A DNA stretch of 64,000 nucleotides from Chachezhania antarctica (GTDB lineage Bacteria; Pseudomonadota; Alphaproteobacteria; Rhodobacterales; Rhodobacteraceae): positions 62,001-126,000 of the forward strand of contig NZ_QZEX01000008.1 in the NCBI RefSeq assembly GCF_003646465.1. Direction: 5' to 3'. Positions within the stretch are counted from its first letter, which is position 1; each line of letters opens with the position of its first letter. The notes under the pieces were generated by a model. That model had not been told where the DNA came from. It saw only the letters and a program-made list of their open reading frames with translations, and did no database searches. The translations under genes and the position numbers were made by a program. Shown here piece after piece: positions 25,805-35,970 of this stretch.

Positions 25805-28015
25805 ATGCCTGGCCAGAACGCGCCCGGCGCGATCCCCATTCCCGACGTTGAAGAGCTGGTGGCCCTGGTCGCCAGCTACAACCCGAAATCCAACGGCGAC
25901 CGTCTTCGGGCGGCCTATGCCTATGGCGTGGCGATGCACGATGGCCAATTCCGCCAGTCGGGCGAGCCGTATTTCTGCCATCCCGTCGCCGTCGCCCGGA
26001 TCCTGGCCGAGCAGCGGCTTGACGACGACACGATCATCACCGCGCTGCTGCACGACACGATCGAGGACACCAAGGCGTCCTATTCCGAAATTTCGGAACG
26101 CTTCGGTACCGAGGTCGCGATGCTGGTGGACGGTGTCACCAAACTGACAAACCTGCAGCTGTCCAGCCTCGAGACCAAGCAGGCCGAGAACTTCCGCAAG
26201 CTGTTCATGGCGATGACGAAGGACGTGCGCGTCATCGTCGTCAAGATGTCGGACCGGCTGCACAACATGCGCACCATCGAAAGCATGCGCCGCGACAAGC
26301 AGCACCAGAAGGCGCGCGAGACGATGGATATCTATGCGCCGCTGGCCGGCCGCATGGGCATGCAATGGATGCGGGAAGAACTGGAAGACCTTGCCTTCCG
26401 CGTCCTGAACCCCGAAGCGCGCAAATCGATCATGGTGCGGTTCATCAAGCTGCAGCGCGAAACCGGCGACGTGATCGAGCGGATCATGAAGGACATGCGC
26501 ACGGTCGTGCGCAAGGCCGGGCTGCAGGCCGAGGTCTATGGCCGCGCCAAGAAACCCTATTCCATCTGGCGGAAGATGGAGGAGAAGAAGCAGGGCTTCT
26601 CGCGCCTGTCCGACATCTATGGTTTCCGCGTGATCGCGGCGGATGAAGAGGATTGCTACCGCGCGCTTGGCGCCATCCACCAGCGCTGGCGCGCCGTGCC
26701 GGGGCGGTTCAAGGATTACATCAGCCAGCCCAAGTCGAACGGCTACCGGTCGATCCACACCACCGTGTCGGGCCGCGATGGCAAGCGCGTGGAAGTGCAG
26801 ATCCGCACCAGCGAAATGCACGACGTGGCCGAACGGGGCGTTGCGGCGCACTGGTCCTATCGCGACGGGATCCGGTACGAGAACAAGTTCGCCGTCGCCC
26901 CCACCGAATGGATCGCCACGCTTCAGGACACGTTCGAGAGCGAGGAGAACCACGAGGAATTCCTCGATGCCGTGAAGCTGGAAATGTATTCCGACCAGGT
27001 GTTCTGCTTCACGCCCAAGGGCGACGTGATCAAGCTGCCCAAGGGGGCCACGCCCATCGATTTCGGCTACGCGATCCACACCCGCATCGGCAGCCGCTGC
27101 GTATCGGCGCGGGTCGATGGCGTGCGGGTGCCCCTGTGGACGCGGCTGAAGAACGGCCAGTCGATCGAGATCATAACCGCCGAAGGCCAGGAGCCGCAGG
27201 CGACCTGGGTCGATATCGTGCAGACGGGCCGGGCCCGCGCCGCGATCCGGCGCGCGTTGCGCGAGGCCGACCGTGAACGGTTCATCAAGCTGGGCCGCGA
27301 ACTGGCGCGGGCGGCGTTCGAACATGTGGGCCGGAAATCGACCGACAAGGTGCTGGATACCGCGGCGCGAAACCTTGGCCTTGAAAACGGCGACGATGTG
27401 CTGGCCAATCTGGGCATGGCCGAGATCACGGCGCGCGACCTTGTGCAGGCCGTCTACCCGGAGCTGCAGAAGAAGCAGGGAGAGGTCGTCCCCTACCGCC
27501 GGGCCGTGATCGGGCTGGAGCAGGGACAAAGCTTTACCCGGGCCGCCTGCTGCGAACCCCTGCCGGGGGAACGGATCGTGGGCATCACCTCGCGCGGGCA
27601 GGGGGTGATCGTGCATGCGATCAACTGCGACACCCTGATCGACTACGACGACCAGCCCGAACGCTGGGTCGACCTGCATTGGCATTCCGGTACGCACGAA
27701 GCCGCCTATGGCGTGACGCTCGACATGACAATCGGGAATGACGCCGGGGTACTGGGACGTATTTGCACGTTGATCGGCGAAAAGAAGGCGAATATCTCGG
27801 ACCTCGAGTTTGTCGACAGGAAGCCGGATTTTTACCGTTTGCTTGTTAGGGTCGATCTCGGCGATATCGAGCAACTGCACTCACTCATGGTGATGCTGGA
27901 AGCTGAAAGCGAAGTTGCGGCAATCGCCCGGCTTCGTGGTGTATCGCCAGGCGTACCGGGACCTGGGGAACCGTCCCGGAAGATGAGGGCAAAGGCTGGT
28001 GTTCAGACGCCGTGA
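25805..28015 (+). CDS. rsh: Bifunctional (p)ppGpp synthetase/hydrolase
   Basis: Makes and degrades the stringent-response alarmone. The 736 residues contain an N-terminal HD hydrolase domain with an intact ALLHDTIEDT, the synthetase domain (YSIWRKMEEKKQ, YGFRVIAADEEDCY, KSNGYRSIHTTV), a TGS domain (VFCFTPKGDVIKLPKGATPI) and a C-terminal ACT domain. The RFKDYI motif is the basic variant found in bifunctional enzymes rather than the acidic EXDD of RelA. It is probably the only long RSH protein, as usual in alphaproteobacteria. It overlaps the DUF2062 gene by 17 bases. Confidence 0.96.
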   Translation: MPGQNAPGAIPIPDVEELVALVASYNPKSNGDRLRAAYAYGVAMHDGQFRQSGEPYFCHPVAVARILAEQRLDDDTIITALLHDTIEDTKASYSEISERFGTEVAMLVDGVTKLTNLQLSSLETKQAENFRKLFMAMTKDVRVIVVKMSDRLHNMRTIESMRRDKQHQKARETMDIYAPLAGRMGMQWMREELEDLAFRVLNPEARKSIMVRFIKLQRETGDVIERIMKDMRTVVRKAGLQAEVYGRAKKPYSIWRKMEEKKQGFSRLSDIYGFRVIAADEEDCYRALGAIHQRWRAVPGRFKDYISQPKSNGYRSIHTTVSGRDGKRVEVQIRTSEMHDVAERGVAAHWSYRDGIRYENKFAVAPTEWIATLQDTFESEENHEEFLDAVKLEMYSDQVFCFTPKGDVIKLPKGATPIDFGYAIHTRIGSRCVSARVDGVRVPLWTRLKNGQSIEIITAEGQEPQATWVDIVQTGRARAAIRRALREADRERFIKLGRELARAAFEHVGRKSTDKVLDTAARNLGLENGDDVLANLGMAEITARDLVQAVYPELQKKQGEVVPYRRAVIGLEQGQSFTRAACCEPLPGERIVGITSRGQGVIVHAINCDTLIDYDDQPERWVDLHWHSGTHEAAYGVTLDMTIGNDAGVLGRICTLIGEKKANISDLEFVDRKPDFYRLLVRVDLGDIEQLHSLMVMLEAESEVAAIARLRGVSPGVPGPGEPSRKMRAKAGVQTP

Positions 28016-28685
28016 GCAGCGTACGTTTACGCAAAGGCTGAGTGAGGCCGTGTACCCGCGCGGTGGCTGGAAGCGTGCGGTCATGTACATGCAGTACCGG
28101 GTGCGCCGCCTGCCCGACAGTTCCGACAGGATCGCCCGCGGCATCGCGGTGGGCGTCATGGCGACCTTCACGCCGTTCTACGGCATGCATTTCCTGGTGG
28201 CGTTCATCCTTGCGCGGATCGTGGGCGGCAACGTGTTTGCCGGGCTTGCGGCGACCTTCGTGGGCAACCCGATCACCTTCCCGTTCATCGGTTTCCTGTG
28301 CATGAAGCTGGGCCATCTTCTGATGGGCACCAAGTTCGACAAGGAAGCGCAGCGCACGTTCATGCATTCCTTCGTCGATGCGTGGCACGATCTGAAGGAA
28401 AACATCTGGGCGCTGTTTTCCGGCGGGACGTATGACTGGCACGGTTTCCTCGAGTTCTATCACGAGGTGTTCCTGCCCTACCTCGTGGGCGGAATCCTTC
28501 CCGGCCTGTTCTTCGGTGTACTGGCCTATTTCTGCACCGAACCGCTGGTGCGGGCCTACCAGAACCGCCGGCGGATGATCATCCGGTCGAAATTCGACGC
28601 GATCAAGGCGCGGGCCGCCATCGGATCGGTCGCCGGTCCCGGCGGGTTGGGCCGGCGCGGGGATCGTGGCAAGGAACAAGTATGA
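27999..28685 (+). CDS. DUF2062 membrane protein
   Basis: A 228-residue protein starting at GTG 27999, inside the end of rsh. The DUF2062 pattern is clear: [40 protein letters not shown] and a C-terminal membrane pair around [20 protein letters not shown]. The N-terminus is basic and cytoplasmic. Function is unknown, but the gene follows rsh in many alphaproteobacteria. Its end overlaps pdxJ by 4 bases. Confidence 0.88.
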   Translation: MFRRREQRTFTQRLSEAVYPRGGWKRAVMYMQYRVRRLPDSSDRIARGIAVGVMATFTPFYGMHFLVAFILARIVGGNVFAGLAATFVGNPITFPFIGFLCMKLGHLLMGTKFDKEAQRTFMHSFVDAWHDLKENIWALFSGGTYDWHGFLEFYHEVFLPYLVGGILPGLFFGVLAYFCTEPLVRAYQNRRRMIIRSKFDAIKARAAIGSVAGPGGLGRRGDRGKEQV

Positions 28686-29440
28686 CGACATCGAGCGATA
28701 CGCAGCGTTTGCGGCTGGGCGTGAACATCGACCACGTGGCCACCGTTCGGAACGCGCGCGGCGGCGCCACGCCGGACCCTCTGCGCGCCGCGAAGATGGC
28801 GGAAGAGGCCGGCGCCGACGGGATCACCGCCCATCTGCGGGAAGACCGACGCCATATTTCCGACGCCGATATCGACGGGCTGGCCGCAGCGCTGACCGTG
28901 CCGTTGAATTTCGAGATGGCCGCGACCGACGAGATGCAGGCCATCGCGCTGCGTCACAGGCCCCATGCCGTTTGCATCGTGCCCGAACGGCGCGAGGAAC
29001 GGACGACCGAAGGCGGGCTCGACGTCGCGCGCGACGAAAACCGCCTGGCCCATTTCATCGCCCCCCTGCGCAAGGCGGGTTGCCGGGTGTCGATCTTCAT
29101 CGCCGCCGACCGCCGCCAGATCGACGCGGCCCACCGGACCGGGGCCGAGGTGATCGAGCTTCATACCGGCGCCTATTGCGATGCCCATGCCGAAGGCCGC
29201 GTCGACGACCGTGACCGCGAACTGGCCGCGCTTCGCGACATGGCGGCCCATGCCCATGCGCTGGGGCTCGAGGTCCACGCCGGCCACGGCCTGACCTACG
29301 ACACCGTCGCACCGGTCGCCGCCATGCCCGAGGTGCGGGAACTCAACATCGGCCATTTCCTGATAGGCGAGGCGATCTTCATGGGCCTTGCCCCCGCCAT
29401 CGCCGAAATGCGCCGCCTCATGGAGGGTGCACGCTCATGA
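28682..29440 (+). CDS. pdxJ: Pyridoxine 5'-phosphate synthase
   Basis: Condenses 3-amino-2-oxopropyl phosphate with 1-deoxy-D-xylulose 5-phosphate to form pyridoxine 5'-phosphate. The 252-residue TIM barrel shows [59 protein letters not shown] and [11 protein letters not shown]. It overlaps its neighbours by 4 bases at both ends. The DUF2062-pdxJ-LysE order suggests a single transcript from rsh onward. Confidence 0.97.
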   Translation: MTTSSDTQRLRLGVNIDHVATVRNARGGATPDPLRAAKMAEEAGADGITAHLREDRRHISDADIDGLAAALTVPLNFEMAATDEMQAIALRHRPHAVCIVPERREERTTEGGLDVARDENRLAHFIAPLRKAGCRVSIFIAADRRQIDAAHRTGAEVIELHTGAYCDAHAEGRVDDRDRELAALRDMAAHAHALGLEVHAGHGLTYDTVAPVAAMPEVRELNIGHFLIGEAIFMGLAPAIAEMRRLMEGARS

Positions 29441-30051
29441 TCGGTCAGTTCGCGGCTATCGCGGCGGCGTTCTTCATCGTCGCGGTTTCGCCCGGTCCGG
29501 CCAACCTTGCCTGTGCGGCCACCGCCATGGCGCACGGGCGCGCGGCCGGGTTGCGATTCGCGTTCGGCCTGTCGCTGGGGCTGGCCCTGTGGGGGCTGTG
29601 CGCGGCCACCGGGCTGGGGGCGCTGCTGGCGGCTTCGCAATCCGCGCTGATCGTGATGAAGATTGCGGGCGCGTCCTGCCTGCTCTACCTGGCATGGCTT
29701 TCGGCCAGGTCCGCGGCCCGTCCCGCGGCCAAGGCGTCCGCTCCGGTCGCGGCCGGTCGTGCGTTCCGGCGGGGGCTGCTTCTGAACCTGTCCAATCCCA
29801 AGGCGGTCCTTGCATGGCTGGCCGCCCTGTCCGTCGGGCTGGGCCCGGATCAGGGACCGGGCGCGGTTTTCGGGGCAACCGGCCTGTGTGCGCTGATCGG
29901 CTTGGCGAACTATCTGGGCTGGGCGGTTCTGTTCTCGACCGCCCCGGCGCAGGCTCTGCACACCCGGTTCCGGGCCTGGATCGACGGCGCGGTGGCGGTG
30001 CTTTACGCGGGGCTGGGCCTTGGGCTGCTACGATCGGTGATTACCCGCTAG
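29437..30051 (+). CDS. LysE-family translocator
   Basis: A 204-residue membrane protein with the LysE/RhtB pattern: N-terminal [20 protein letters not shown], a first helix trio, and [20 protein letters not shown] near residue 110. It overlaps pdxJ by 4 bases. The substrate is unknown; placement after pdxJ is positional and does not identify a vitamin B6 role. Confidence 0.88.
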   Translation: MIGQFAAIAAAFFIVAVSPGPANLACAATAMAHGRAAGLRFAFGLSLGLALWGLCAATGLGALLAASQSALIVMKIAGASCLLYLAWLSARSAARPAAKASAPVAAGRAFRRGLLLNLSNPKAVLAWLAALSVGLGPDQGPGAVFGATGLCALIGLANYLGWAVLFSTAPAQALHTRFRAWIDGAVAVLYAGLGLGLLRSVITR

Positions 30052-30164
30052 GCGCTGCTGCCGGGCGACACGCTGCCTTCTCAGGCCGGTGCGGACGCGG
30101 TAGAAGGACATGACACGCGTCTCTGGGCCCCGTGCCCGGACGCAACCAAACAGGGATGCCCGTC

Positions 30165-30608
30165 ATGCGCCTTCTTGCAGCCATTCTCGCCGCCGGTGTT
30201 CTTGCGACGCCCGCCCTTTCCGCCAGCCTTTCGCAATGCGCCGACAGCGCCGCCGGATCGGTGGGCGCGATTGCCGAGCCTCTGGGCAACAACACGCGCA
30301 CCTACGCCAAGGGTCAGATCCGGGTGGTGCTGATGAACACCGGCGGCGAACCCGCGTGCTGCGCCGCGCATATCGCGGTGATCCACCCCGATACGGACGG
30401 GTATTCGCTGTGCACGCTGGTGTCGGACAGGATCGGCCCCGAAGGCTGGATGTCGGTCGGTTTCGGCGGCAAGACGACCTATGACGCGGCCACCGGTCTG
30501 ACGATCCCGTTCAAGGTGAAGCGCTATGTCGACGGCAGCGGGTCGGAAACGGCCGAGACGCTGGAGCTTCTGGTGAATCAGTCCACCGGGGAAGTGACGG
30601 TCAAGTGA
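30165..30608 (+). CDS. Secreted hypothetical protein
   Basis: A 147-residue protein with a clear signal peptide ([20 protein letters not shown], residues 2-21). The mature part has four cysteines, including an adjacent pair in [13 protein letters not shown], so periplasmic disulfides are likely. [19 protein letters not shown] suggests a beta-sandwich. No family is recognised. Starts at 30132 and 30156 are in frame; 30165 places the signal peptide at the N-terminus. It lies 10 bases before acpS. Confidence 0.7.
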   Translation: MRLLAAILAAGVLATPALSASLSQCADSAAGSVGAIAEPLGNNTRTYAKGQIRVVLMNTGGEPACCAAHIAVIHPDTDGYSLCTLVSDRIGPEGWMSVGFGGKTTYDAATGLTIPFKVKRYVDGSGSETAETLELLVNQSTGEVTVK

Positions 30609-30618
30609 CGGGCCGGCG

Positions 30619-31026
30619 ATGATCCTTGGCATCGGCACCGACCTTGCCAATATCGAACGCATTCAGGGCACGCTCGACCGGTTTGGCGACCGGTTCCGCA
30701 ACCGTGTGTTTACCGATATCGAACAGCGCAAGGCGGAACGGCGGCACGATACCGCCGGAACCTACGCCAAGCGGTGGGCCGCGAAGGAGGCGTGTTCCAA
30801 GGCCTTGGGCACCGGCCTGCGCATGGGGATCGCCTGGAAGGACATGGCGGTCACGAACCTGCGCACCGGGCAACCTGTGATGCACGTGACCGGCTGGGCC
30901 GCCGAACGCCTGGCGGAAATGACGCCCGCGGGGCACGAGGCCATCATCCACGTCACCCTGACCGACGATCACCCCTGGGCGCAGGCCTTCGTGGTGATCG
31001 AAGCGCGTCCCTTGACGGGCGGTTGA
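30619..31026 (+). CDS. acpS: Holo-[acyl-carrier-protein] synthase
   Basis: Transfers 4'-phosphopantetheine from CoA to acyl carrier protein. The 135 residues have the magnesium-binding Asp in [14 protein letters not shown] and the Glu in [19 protein letters not shown], both standard. It forms part of the acpS-lepB-rnc-era run common in alphaproteobacteria. Length is normal. Confidence 0.95.
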   Translation: MILGIGTDLANIERIQGTLDRFGDRFRNRVFTDIEQRKAERRHDTAGTYAKRWAAKEACSKALGTGLRMGIAWKDMAVTNLRTGQPVMHVTGWAAERLAEMTPAGHEAIIHVTLTDDHPWAQAFVVIEARPLTGG

Positions 31027-31117
31027 CGCCCTCCACGGCTTGACACCCAACCCGCCCCCCCGCATGTACGGGCGTGGGCCGGTCCTGGCCCGACGCTGGA
31101 CAGACCCGGAGACCCAG

Positions 31118-31951
31118 ATGGACGAAGAAGCCCCCCGCAATCCCATTTGGGAAACGGTCAAGACCATCGTCTATGCGCTTCTGATCGCGGGGATATTCCG
31201 GACCTTCCTGTTTCAGCCGTTCTGGATCCCGTCGGGTTCGATGAAGCCCACGCTGCTGATCGGCGATTTCCTGTTCGTCAACAAGATGGCCTACGGCTAC
31301 TCCTATGCGTCGTGCCCGTCGGTCACGATCCCCTTCGTCGGACTTTCCGTCGATGCCGAGGACATGTGCGGCTTCCTGCAGGGCGACAACACCCGCCTGT
31401 TCGGGGGCGAGCCCGAGCGCGGCGATGTCGTCGTCTTCCGCCATCCCGTGTCGGGCCGCGATTTCATCAAGCGGCTGATCGGGCTACCGGGCGACCGGGT
31501 GCAGGTGATCGACGGTGTGCTCCAGATCAACGGCACCCCGGTCGAGCTGGAGCCCGTGGGCGACTATGTCGAGGTGAACGAACCGCAGGGTCCGCAAGGC
31601 ATCCCGCCGCGCTGTTCGAACGCGCCGGTGCCTCCGGGCGGCGATTGCATCAAGCAGGAATTCATCGAAACCCTGCCCAATGGTGTGGACCACGAGATCC
31701 TGGAAATCGGCCCGCAATCCTCGGACAACACGCCGGTCTTCCTTGTGCCCGATGGCCATTTCTTCTTCATGGGCGACAACCGCGACAACTCCTCGGACAG
31801 CCGCTTCCGGCAGATCTCGGGCGGGGTCGGGTTCGTGCCCTATGAAAACCTCGTCGGGCGGGCCGACCGGATCATGTTCTCGTCCGCGGGCCGGTCTATC
31901 CTGTTCTTCTGGACCTGGCGGTCGGATCGGTACTTCAAGAGGATCGATTGA
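31118..31951 (+). CDS. lepB: Signal peptidase I
   Basis: Cleaves Sec signal peptides at the outer face of the inner membrane. The 277 residues have one N-terminal membrane helix (about 15-35), catalytic Ser41 in [11 protein letters not shown] and Lys118 in [14 protein letters not shown], and the box E motif [11 protein letters not shown]. The ATG at 31118 follows a GGAG site; an earlier in-frame start at 31040 gives no family similarity. A large insertion with several Cys follows the catalytic Ser, as in many alphaproteobacterial enzymes. Confidence 0.96.
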   Translation: MDEEAPRNPIWETVKTIVYALLIAGIFRTFLFQPFWIPSGSMKPTLLIGDFLFVNKMAYGYSYASCPSVTIPFVGLSVDAEDMCGFLQGDNTRLFGGEPERGDVVVFRHPVSGRDFIKRLIGLPGDRVQVIDGVLQINGTPVELEPVGDYVEVNEPQGPQGIPPRCSNAPVPPGGDCIKQEFIETLPNGVDHEILEIGPQSSDNTPVFLVPDGHFFFMGDNRDNSSDSRFRQISGGVGFVPYENLVGRADRIMFSSAGRSILFFWTWRSDRYFKRID

Positions 31952-32634
31952 AGATCTCGGCGGATGTGAAGGCCTTCGAGGCACGGATCGGGCATCATTT
32001 CGACCGTCCGGAGCTTCTGCTCCGCGCGCTCACCCATGGCTCGGCCTCGACGCCTGCGCGGGGTGACAACCAGCGGCTGGAATTCCTGGGCGACCGGGTT
32101 CTGGGCCTCGTGATGGCCGAAACCCTGCTGGAGCAGGACACCGGCGCGGCCGAAGGCCAGCTGGCCCCGCGCTTCAACGCGCTGGTCCGCAAGGAAGCCT
32201 GCGCCGAAGTCGCGCGCGAGATCGACCTGGGCGCGGTGCTGAAACTGGGCCGGTCGGAAATGCTGTCCGGGGGGCGCCGCAAGCAGGCGCTGCTGGGCGA
32301 CGCGATGGAGGCGGTGATCGCCGCCGTCTACGAGGACGCGGGGCTCGATGTCGCCAAGGACATGATCCTGCGGCTCTGGGGCGATCGCGTGTCGAACGTG
32401 GCGGAAGATGCCCGCGATCCAAAGACGGCGCTGCAGGAATGGGCGCAGGCGCGGGGCGAGAAACCGCCAAGTTACACCGAAACGGCCCGCTCGGGGCCGG
32501 ACCATGCACCCGTGTTCACGATTGCGGTGCGTCTCGAAGACGGCGAAGCTGCCGAAGCCAGTGCCTCGACCAAGCGTCAGGCGGAACAGGAGGCGGCGAG
32601 GGCTCTGCTCTCCCGCGTGGAGGGACGCACATGA
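31948..32634 (+). CDS. rnc: Ribonuclease III
   Basis: Cleaves double-stranded RNA in rRNA processing and mRNA turnover. The 228 residues have the RNase III signature [18 protein letters not shown], a second acidic cluster in [20 protein letters not shown], and a C-terminal dsRBD ([17 protein letters not shown] onward). The start is a TTG at 31948 that overlaps the lepB stop (TTGA) and has AGAGGA upstream. Translation therefore depends on lepB. It overlaps era by 4 bases. Confidence 0.96.
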   Translation: MKISADVKAFEARIGHHFDRPELLLRALTHGSASTPARGDNQRLEFLGDRVLGLVMAETLLEQDTGAAEGQLAPRFNALVRKEACAEVAREIDLGAVLKLGRSEMLSGGRRKQALLGDAMEAVIAAVYEDAGLDVAKDMILRLWGDRVSNVAEDARDPKTALQEWAQARGEKPPSYTETARSGPDHAPVFTIAVRLEDGEAAEASASTKRQAEQEAARALLSRVEGRT

Positions 32635-33548
32635 CCGAAGCTACCACACGGGCCGGCTTCGTCGCCCTGATCGGAGAGCCCAACGCGGGCAAGTCCACGC
32701 TGCTGAACGCCATGGTGGGCAGCAAGGTCTCCATCGTCACCCACAAGGTGCAGACCACCCGCGCCCGGATCCGGGGCGTCGCGATGGAAGGGCAGGCGCA
32801 GATCGTTTTCGTCGACACGCCGGGCCTGTTCCAGCCGCGCCGCAGGCTCGACCGTGCGATGGTCGCCGCGGCCTGGGGCGGGGCATCGGATGCCGACGTG
32901 GTCGTCCTGATGATCGAAGCGCATCGCGGCGTTACCGAAGGCGTGAAGCGCATTCTGAAGACCCTGGCCGAGATCGGATCGCACCGCCCCGTTGCGCTGG
33001 CGATCAACAAGATCGACCGGGTCGAGGCGCCGACACTGCTGGGCCTGACGAAAGAACTGAACGCGGCCTTCGATTTCGCCGAGACCTTCATGATCTCGGC
33101 CGAGAAGGGCTACGGCGTGGCCGACCTGCGCGCATGGCTGGCAGGAACGCTGCCCGAGGGCCCTTGGCTTTATCCCGAAGACCAGATCGCCGACCTTCCC
33201 ATGCGCATGATCGCGGCCGAGATCACGCGCGAGAAGCTGACGCTCCGGCTCCACCAGGAACTGCCCTACCAGCTGACCGTTGAGACGGAAGCCTGGGAGG
33301 AACGCAAGGACGGCTCCGCCCGCATCGACCAGATCGTCTATGTCATGCGTGACGGCCACAAGGGCATCGTGCTGGGCAACAAGGGCGAGACGATCAAGAC
33401 CGTGGGCAAGCTCGCCCGGGTGGAACTGGAAGAGATAATGGGCCGCCGCGTGCACCTGTTCCTGCAGGTCAAGGTGCGGCCCAACTGGCTCGAGGAATCC
33501 GAGCGCTACGACCAGATGGGGCTCGACTTCAAGGACGGCAATTCTTGA
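32631..33548 (+). CDS. era: GTPase Era
   Basis: A ribosome-assembly GTPase that binds 16S rRNA. The 305 residues contain G1 [12 protein letters not shown], the switch region around [13 protein letters not shown]3 DTPGLF, G4 NKID and a C-terminal KH domain ([18 protein letters not shown]). The ATG at 32631 overlaps rnc by 4 bases; a longer upstream frame has no similarity. It is followed by the DUF1491 gene with an overlapping TTG start. Confidence 0.97.
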   Translation: MTEATTRAGFVALIGEPNAGKSTLLNAMVGSKVSIVTHKVQTTRARIRGVAMEGQAQIVFVDTPGLFQPRRRLDRAMVAAAWGGASDADVVVLMIEAHRGVTEGVKRILKTLAEIGSHRPVALAINKIDRVEAPTLLGLTKELNAAFDFAETFMISAEKGYGVADLRAWLAGTLPEGPWLYPEDQIADLPMRMIAAEITREKLTLRLHQELPYQLTVETEAWEERKDGSARIDQIVYVMRDGHKGIVLGNKGETIKTVGKLARVELEEIMGRRVHLFLQVKVRPNWLEESERYDQMGLDFKDGNS

Positions 33549-33874
33549 GCCGACTGACGGCAGAATTTTGGGTGCAGGCCTATCTGACGCGGCTGCGCCT
33601 GCAGGAGATCCCGGCTTTCGTCGTGGCCCACGGCGATGACACGGCCGGTGCGGTGCTGGTGAAGCTCAACACGCTCGACGGTCAGGCCGTGGCCTTCCAG
33701 CGCAGCTTCGACCTTGCGTCGGGAGACCGGGTGTGGGTCGAACTCGCCGCCGGTGACGAACGCGATGTCGACGCCTCCATCGTCCGCCAGCGGGAATTCG
33801 ACCGCGATCTGTGGGTGATCGAGGTGGAAGACCGCAAGGGCCGCCACCTTCTGGACGAACCGGGCCTGTCCTAG
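33545..33874 (+). CDS. DUF1491 protein
   Basis: A 109-residue soluble protein starting at TTG 33545, overlapping the era stop. It begins RLTAEFWVQAYLTRLRL and contains FDRDLWVIEVEDRKGRHLLDEPGL, the DUF1491 pattern. Function is unknown, but the family is restricted to alphaproteobacteria and often follows era. The overlap suggests termination-reinitiation. Confidence 0.85.
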   Translation: MSRLTAEFWVQAYLTRLRLQEIPAFVVAHGDDTAGAVLVKLNTLDGQAVAFQRSFDLASGDRVWVELAAGDERDVDASIVRQREFDRDLWVIEVEDRKGRHLLDEPGLS

Positions 33875-33881
33875 GACCGGG

Positions 33882-34013
33882 CCGGGGGCTCTGTCCCCGC
33901 GGCGCCCTGCGGCGCGACTCCCCCGGACTATTTCTGCCAAGAAAGAAAGACGCGCGCGCGCCGGACTTCTTTGGTCTTCAAACACCTCGGGGGTTAGGGG
34001 GCAGAGCCCCCGG
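33882..34013. repeat. Large intergenic inverted repeat
   Basis: A 17-base arm at 33882-33898 (CCGGGGGCTCTGTCCCC) pairs with 33997-34013 with one mismatch. The interior holds a GCGCC / GGCGC minihairpin, an AGAAAGAAAGA tract and a CG-alternating run. Similar GGGGGCTCTGCCCCC elements are common between genes in Rhodobacteraceae. It is unrelated to copies A-F and lies after the era-DUF1491 transcript. The rest of the 33875-34176 gap shows no gene. Confidence 0.75.
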
Positions 34014-34176
34014 ATCCGGACAGGAAAAACCTGCGCGATCCCGCGCCATTGTGGGATCTCGGATTGCGCCCCGATTGCGGATCGGCTAGGGATTGCACCC
34101 GTTCGCCATGGCATCTTTCAGGTGCCATCGGGGACGCCCACCAGATGCAGGCCACGATCCGTGGCGTGCAGGGTTT

Positions 34177-34252
34177 GCCGGTATAGCTCAGCTGGTAGAG
34201 CACGTGATTTGTAATCTCGGGGTCGGGGGTTCAAGTCCTCCTGCCGGCACCA
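34177..34252 (+). tRNA. tRNA-Thr (anticodon TGT)
   Basis: A complete 76-base cloverleaf with encoded CCA. The acceptor stem is GCCGGTA with TGCCGGC, the D stem GCTC/GAGC, and the T loop TTCAAGT. The anticodon loop TTTGTAA gives TGT, reading ACA and other Thr codons. The anticodon stem CGTGA/TCTCG holds one T-T mismatch. A decayed integrase starts 143 bases downstream, so this 3' end is a likely phage or island attachment site. Confidence 0.95.
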
Positions 34253-34395
34253 TTCCAATTCGTCATTTGTCGCTCCATATCAGTAGAATAAGGACAAACC
34301 CGGTTATATTCTAGGTATCCGGTGACAGGTGCCCATCATTTTCGGCGCTGTTTTGCCATAGTGTTCCCCAGATTCTCCCCGGGGCGTTCCCCACG

Positions 34396-34930
34396 ATGGC
34401 CTCTATCCAGAAGACCGACACCGGCAAGTATCGCGACCAAGTCTACCGCGCGGGCAAGCGAAAGTCGAAAATCTGCGATTCCAAATCTGAAGCGAAGCGA
34501 TAGGCGGCGCGCGTCGAGTATGAGCTCGATCATGCCGATGAGATCAATTCGCGCATGTCGTTCGACGATCTGTTGGACCGGTACGGACGTGAGGTGTCGT
34601 CGAAGAAGAAAGGCGCCCGGCCGGAGATCATCCGGCTGGAGCGTATCAGGCGCGACAGGCTTGGCAGCGTTGCCTTGGGGATCTGACGGAGACTTCGCGG
34701 ACTGGCGTGACCGCCGGCTGCAGGAGATCACAACCGGATCGGTGCGGCGCGAGGTGGTGCAGATCAGTTCGGCCCTGACGTTGGCCCGGCTCGAATGGGG
34801 GCTTCTGTCCCGCAATCCCTTGGAAGGTCTGAAGTGGCCGAAGGATTCGGCGCCACGTGTTCGACTGCCGACAGCGGATGAAATCGAGGCTCTGCGGATC
34901 ATCGCCGGCGAGGACCTGCATGGTGCCTCC
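34396..34930 (+). pseudogene. Decayed tyrosine recombinase (integrase)
   Basis: The remains of a phage-type site-specific recombinase next to the tRNA. The frame from ATG 34396 encodes an N-terminal arm-binding part (MASIQKTDTGKYRDQVYRAG), is stopped by TAG at 34501-34503 where a Gln codon is expected, continues to a TGA near 34684, and then resumes in another frame as DFADWRDRRLQEI and LARLEWGLLSRNPLEGLKWP. Similarity ends near 34930, before the catalytic R-H-R-Y domain. One nonsense change, one frameshift and a 3' deletion leave it nonfunctional. Confidence 0.85.
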
Positions 34931-34938
34931 TGGCCGGA

Positions 34939-35235
34939 TCAGACGGTCGTGATGTTGATGCCGAACCGCGCGGCCAGCTCGTTTTCGTAGGACGCTGCCT
35001 CGCCCTCCGCGCCGTCTGCCATTGCGTCCATGTATTCAAGTTCGGTGAAAACGCCCTTGGCGATCAGCAGTCGCGCGAGGCCGCCCATGTCAGATTTCGA
35101 CATATCGAGACCGATGCGAAGATGCTTCGGGGTGCGGTTCTCGTGCTCAGGAAAGGCCCAAATCGCCGTCTGGACACGATGAGCAGCACGTTCATAGCGC
35201 TCTTTCGCGCGCACCATTTTTTCTTGGTCTGACAT
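34939..35235 (-). CDS. Phage-type hypothetical protein
   Basis: A 98-residue protein starting MSDQEKMVRAKERYERAAHR and ending in ELAARFGINITTV. Similar small proteins with SKSDMGGLARLLIAKGVFTE occur in prophages of this group. The ATG at 35235 is the natural start of a frame that otherwise extends back through a helicase fragment. Function is unknown. Whether it is still expressed within this decayed region is uncertain. Confidence 0.6.
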   Translation of the reverse strand: MSDQEKMVRAKERYERAAHRVQTAIWAFPEHENRTPKHLRIGLDMSKSDMGGLARLLIAKGVFTELEYMDAMADGAEGEAASYENELAARFGINITTV

Positions 35236-35255
35236 AGTAGATCCCCCCCGGGCTA

Positions 35256-35447
35256 AGTGGACTTTGGTGGCGGGGGCAGCATCGGCCTGTCCCCGCCGGT
35301 GATTGCGTCGATCGCGCGCCGGCCATCCGGCAGGGCGACGTGCGGCAGGAACGCCGCGTCGGTATCGAGGAAGCCTGCGGCCATCATCGCGGCTTGCGCC
35401 TTGATCGAGTCGGCCAGGATCGCCCAGTATGCGCGCTCGGGGGGCGC
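35256..35447 (-). pseudogene. C-terminal remnant of a phage gene
   Basis: On the minus strand a frame different from the helicase reads PPERAYWAILADSIKAQAAM, then a hydrophobic turn and DGRRAIDAITGGDRPMLPPP, ending at a TAG near 35256. It has no start of its own and begins where the helicase frame loses sense. It looks like the 3' end of a separate phage gene joined to the helicase by a deletion. Confidence 0.5.
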
Positions 35448-35970
35448 ACCAGTTGGTCAGGAACTCATGCCATGTTCCAAGCGCGCCTGGGGCGATGATT
35501 TCCACCACGTTCCAGATCTCGGATCCGTCATTGTAGATCGGCGTTGCGGTGAGCCCGAGGCGGTTCTCGACTGTGGCGCAGATCGAATGCGCGGTGACCC
35601 CTTTCGACGTGTTCCGCCCGTGGCGAAGCTCCTGGACCTCGTCGAATATGACGGTTTTGATGCCCAGCGGTTCGAACATGTCGACCCATGCCGCGATGTT
35701 CGAATACCGGAAGACGTAAATGTCGGCAGCCGGAAGATCCCGGGCGTTGCGGTCCTTGATTTCGACGGCGCGAAGATGCGTGAAGCGCTCAATGTACTGA
35801 ACGACCCACTGCGCCGACAGGTGCGGCTGCACGACGACGGCCGCGGGCAATCCCCAGCTGTCCGAAATGGAGGCGAGTGCCGAGACAGTCTTGCCGAGCC
35901 CCACGTCGTCCAGAAGCAGGAGCCGCCCCGTCGCCCGGAACAGGTCCGCGGCACGGCTCTGGTAGGGCAT
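35448..35970 (-). pseudogene. Truncated phage SNF2/DEAD-type helicase
   Basis: The N-terminal third of a superfamily 2 helicase from ATG 35970. Motif I is LLLDDVGLGKTVSALAS, motif II VIFDEVQEL and motif III GLTATPI; the second RecA-like domain is absent. Coding sense stops near HEFLTNWCAP, after which the frame continues through unrelated sequence. It is the only helicase-like sequence in the window and is inactive by truncation. Orientation is opposite to the integrase. Confidence 0.7.

Noticed and set aside
25781-27880. 699-codon minus-strand frame opposite rsh
   Set aside because: It is antisense to an unmistakable (p)ppGpp enzyme; composition is that of a shadow.
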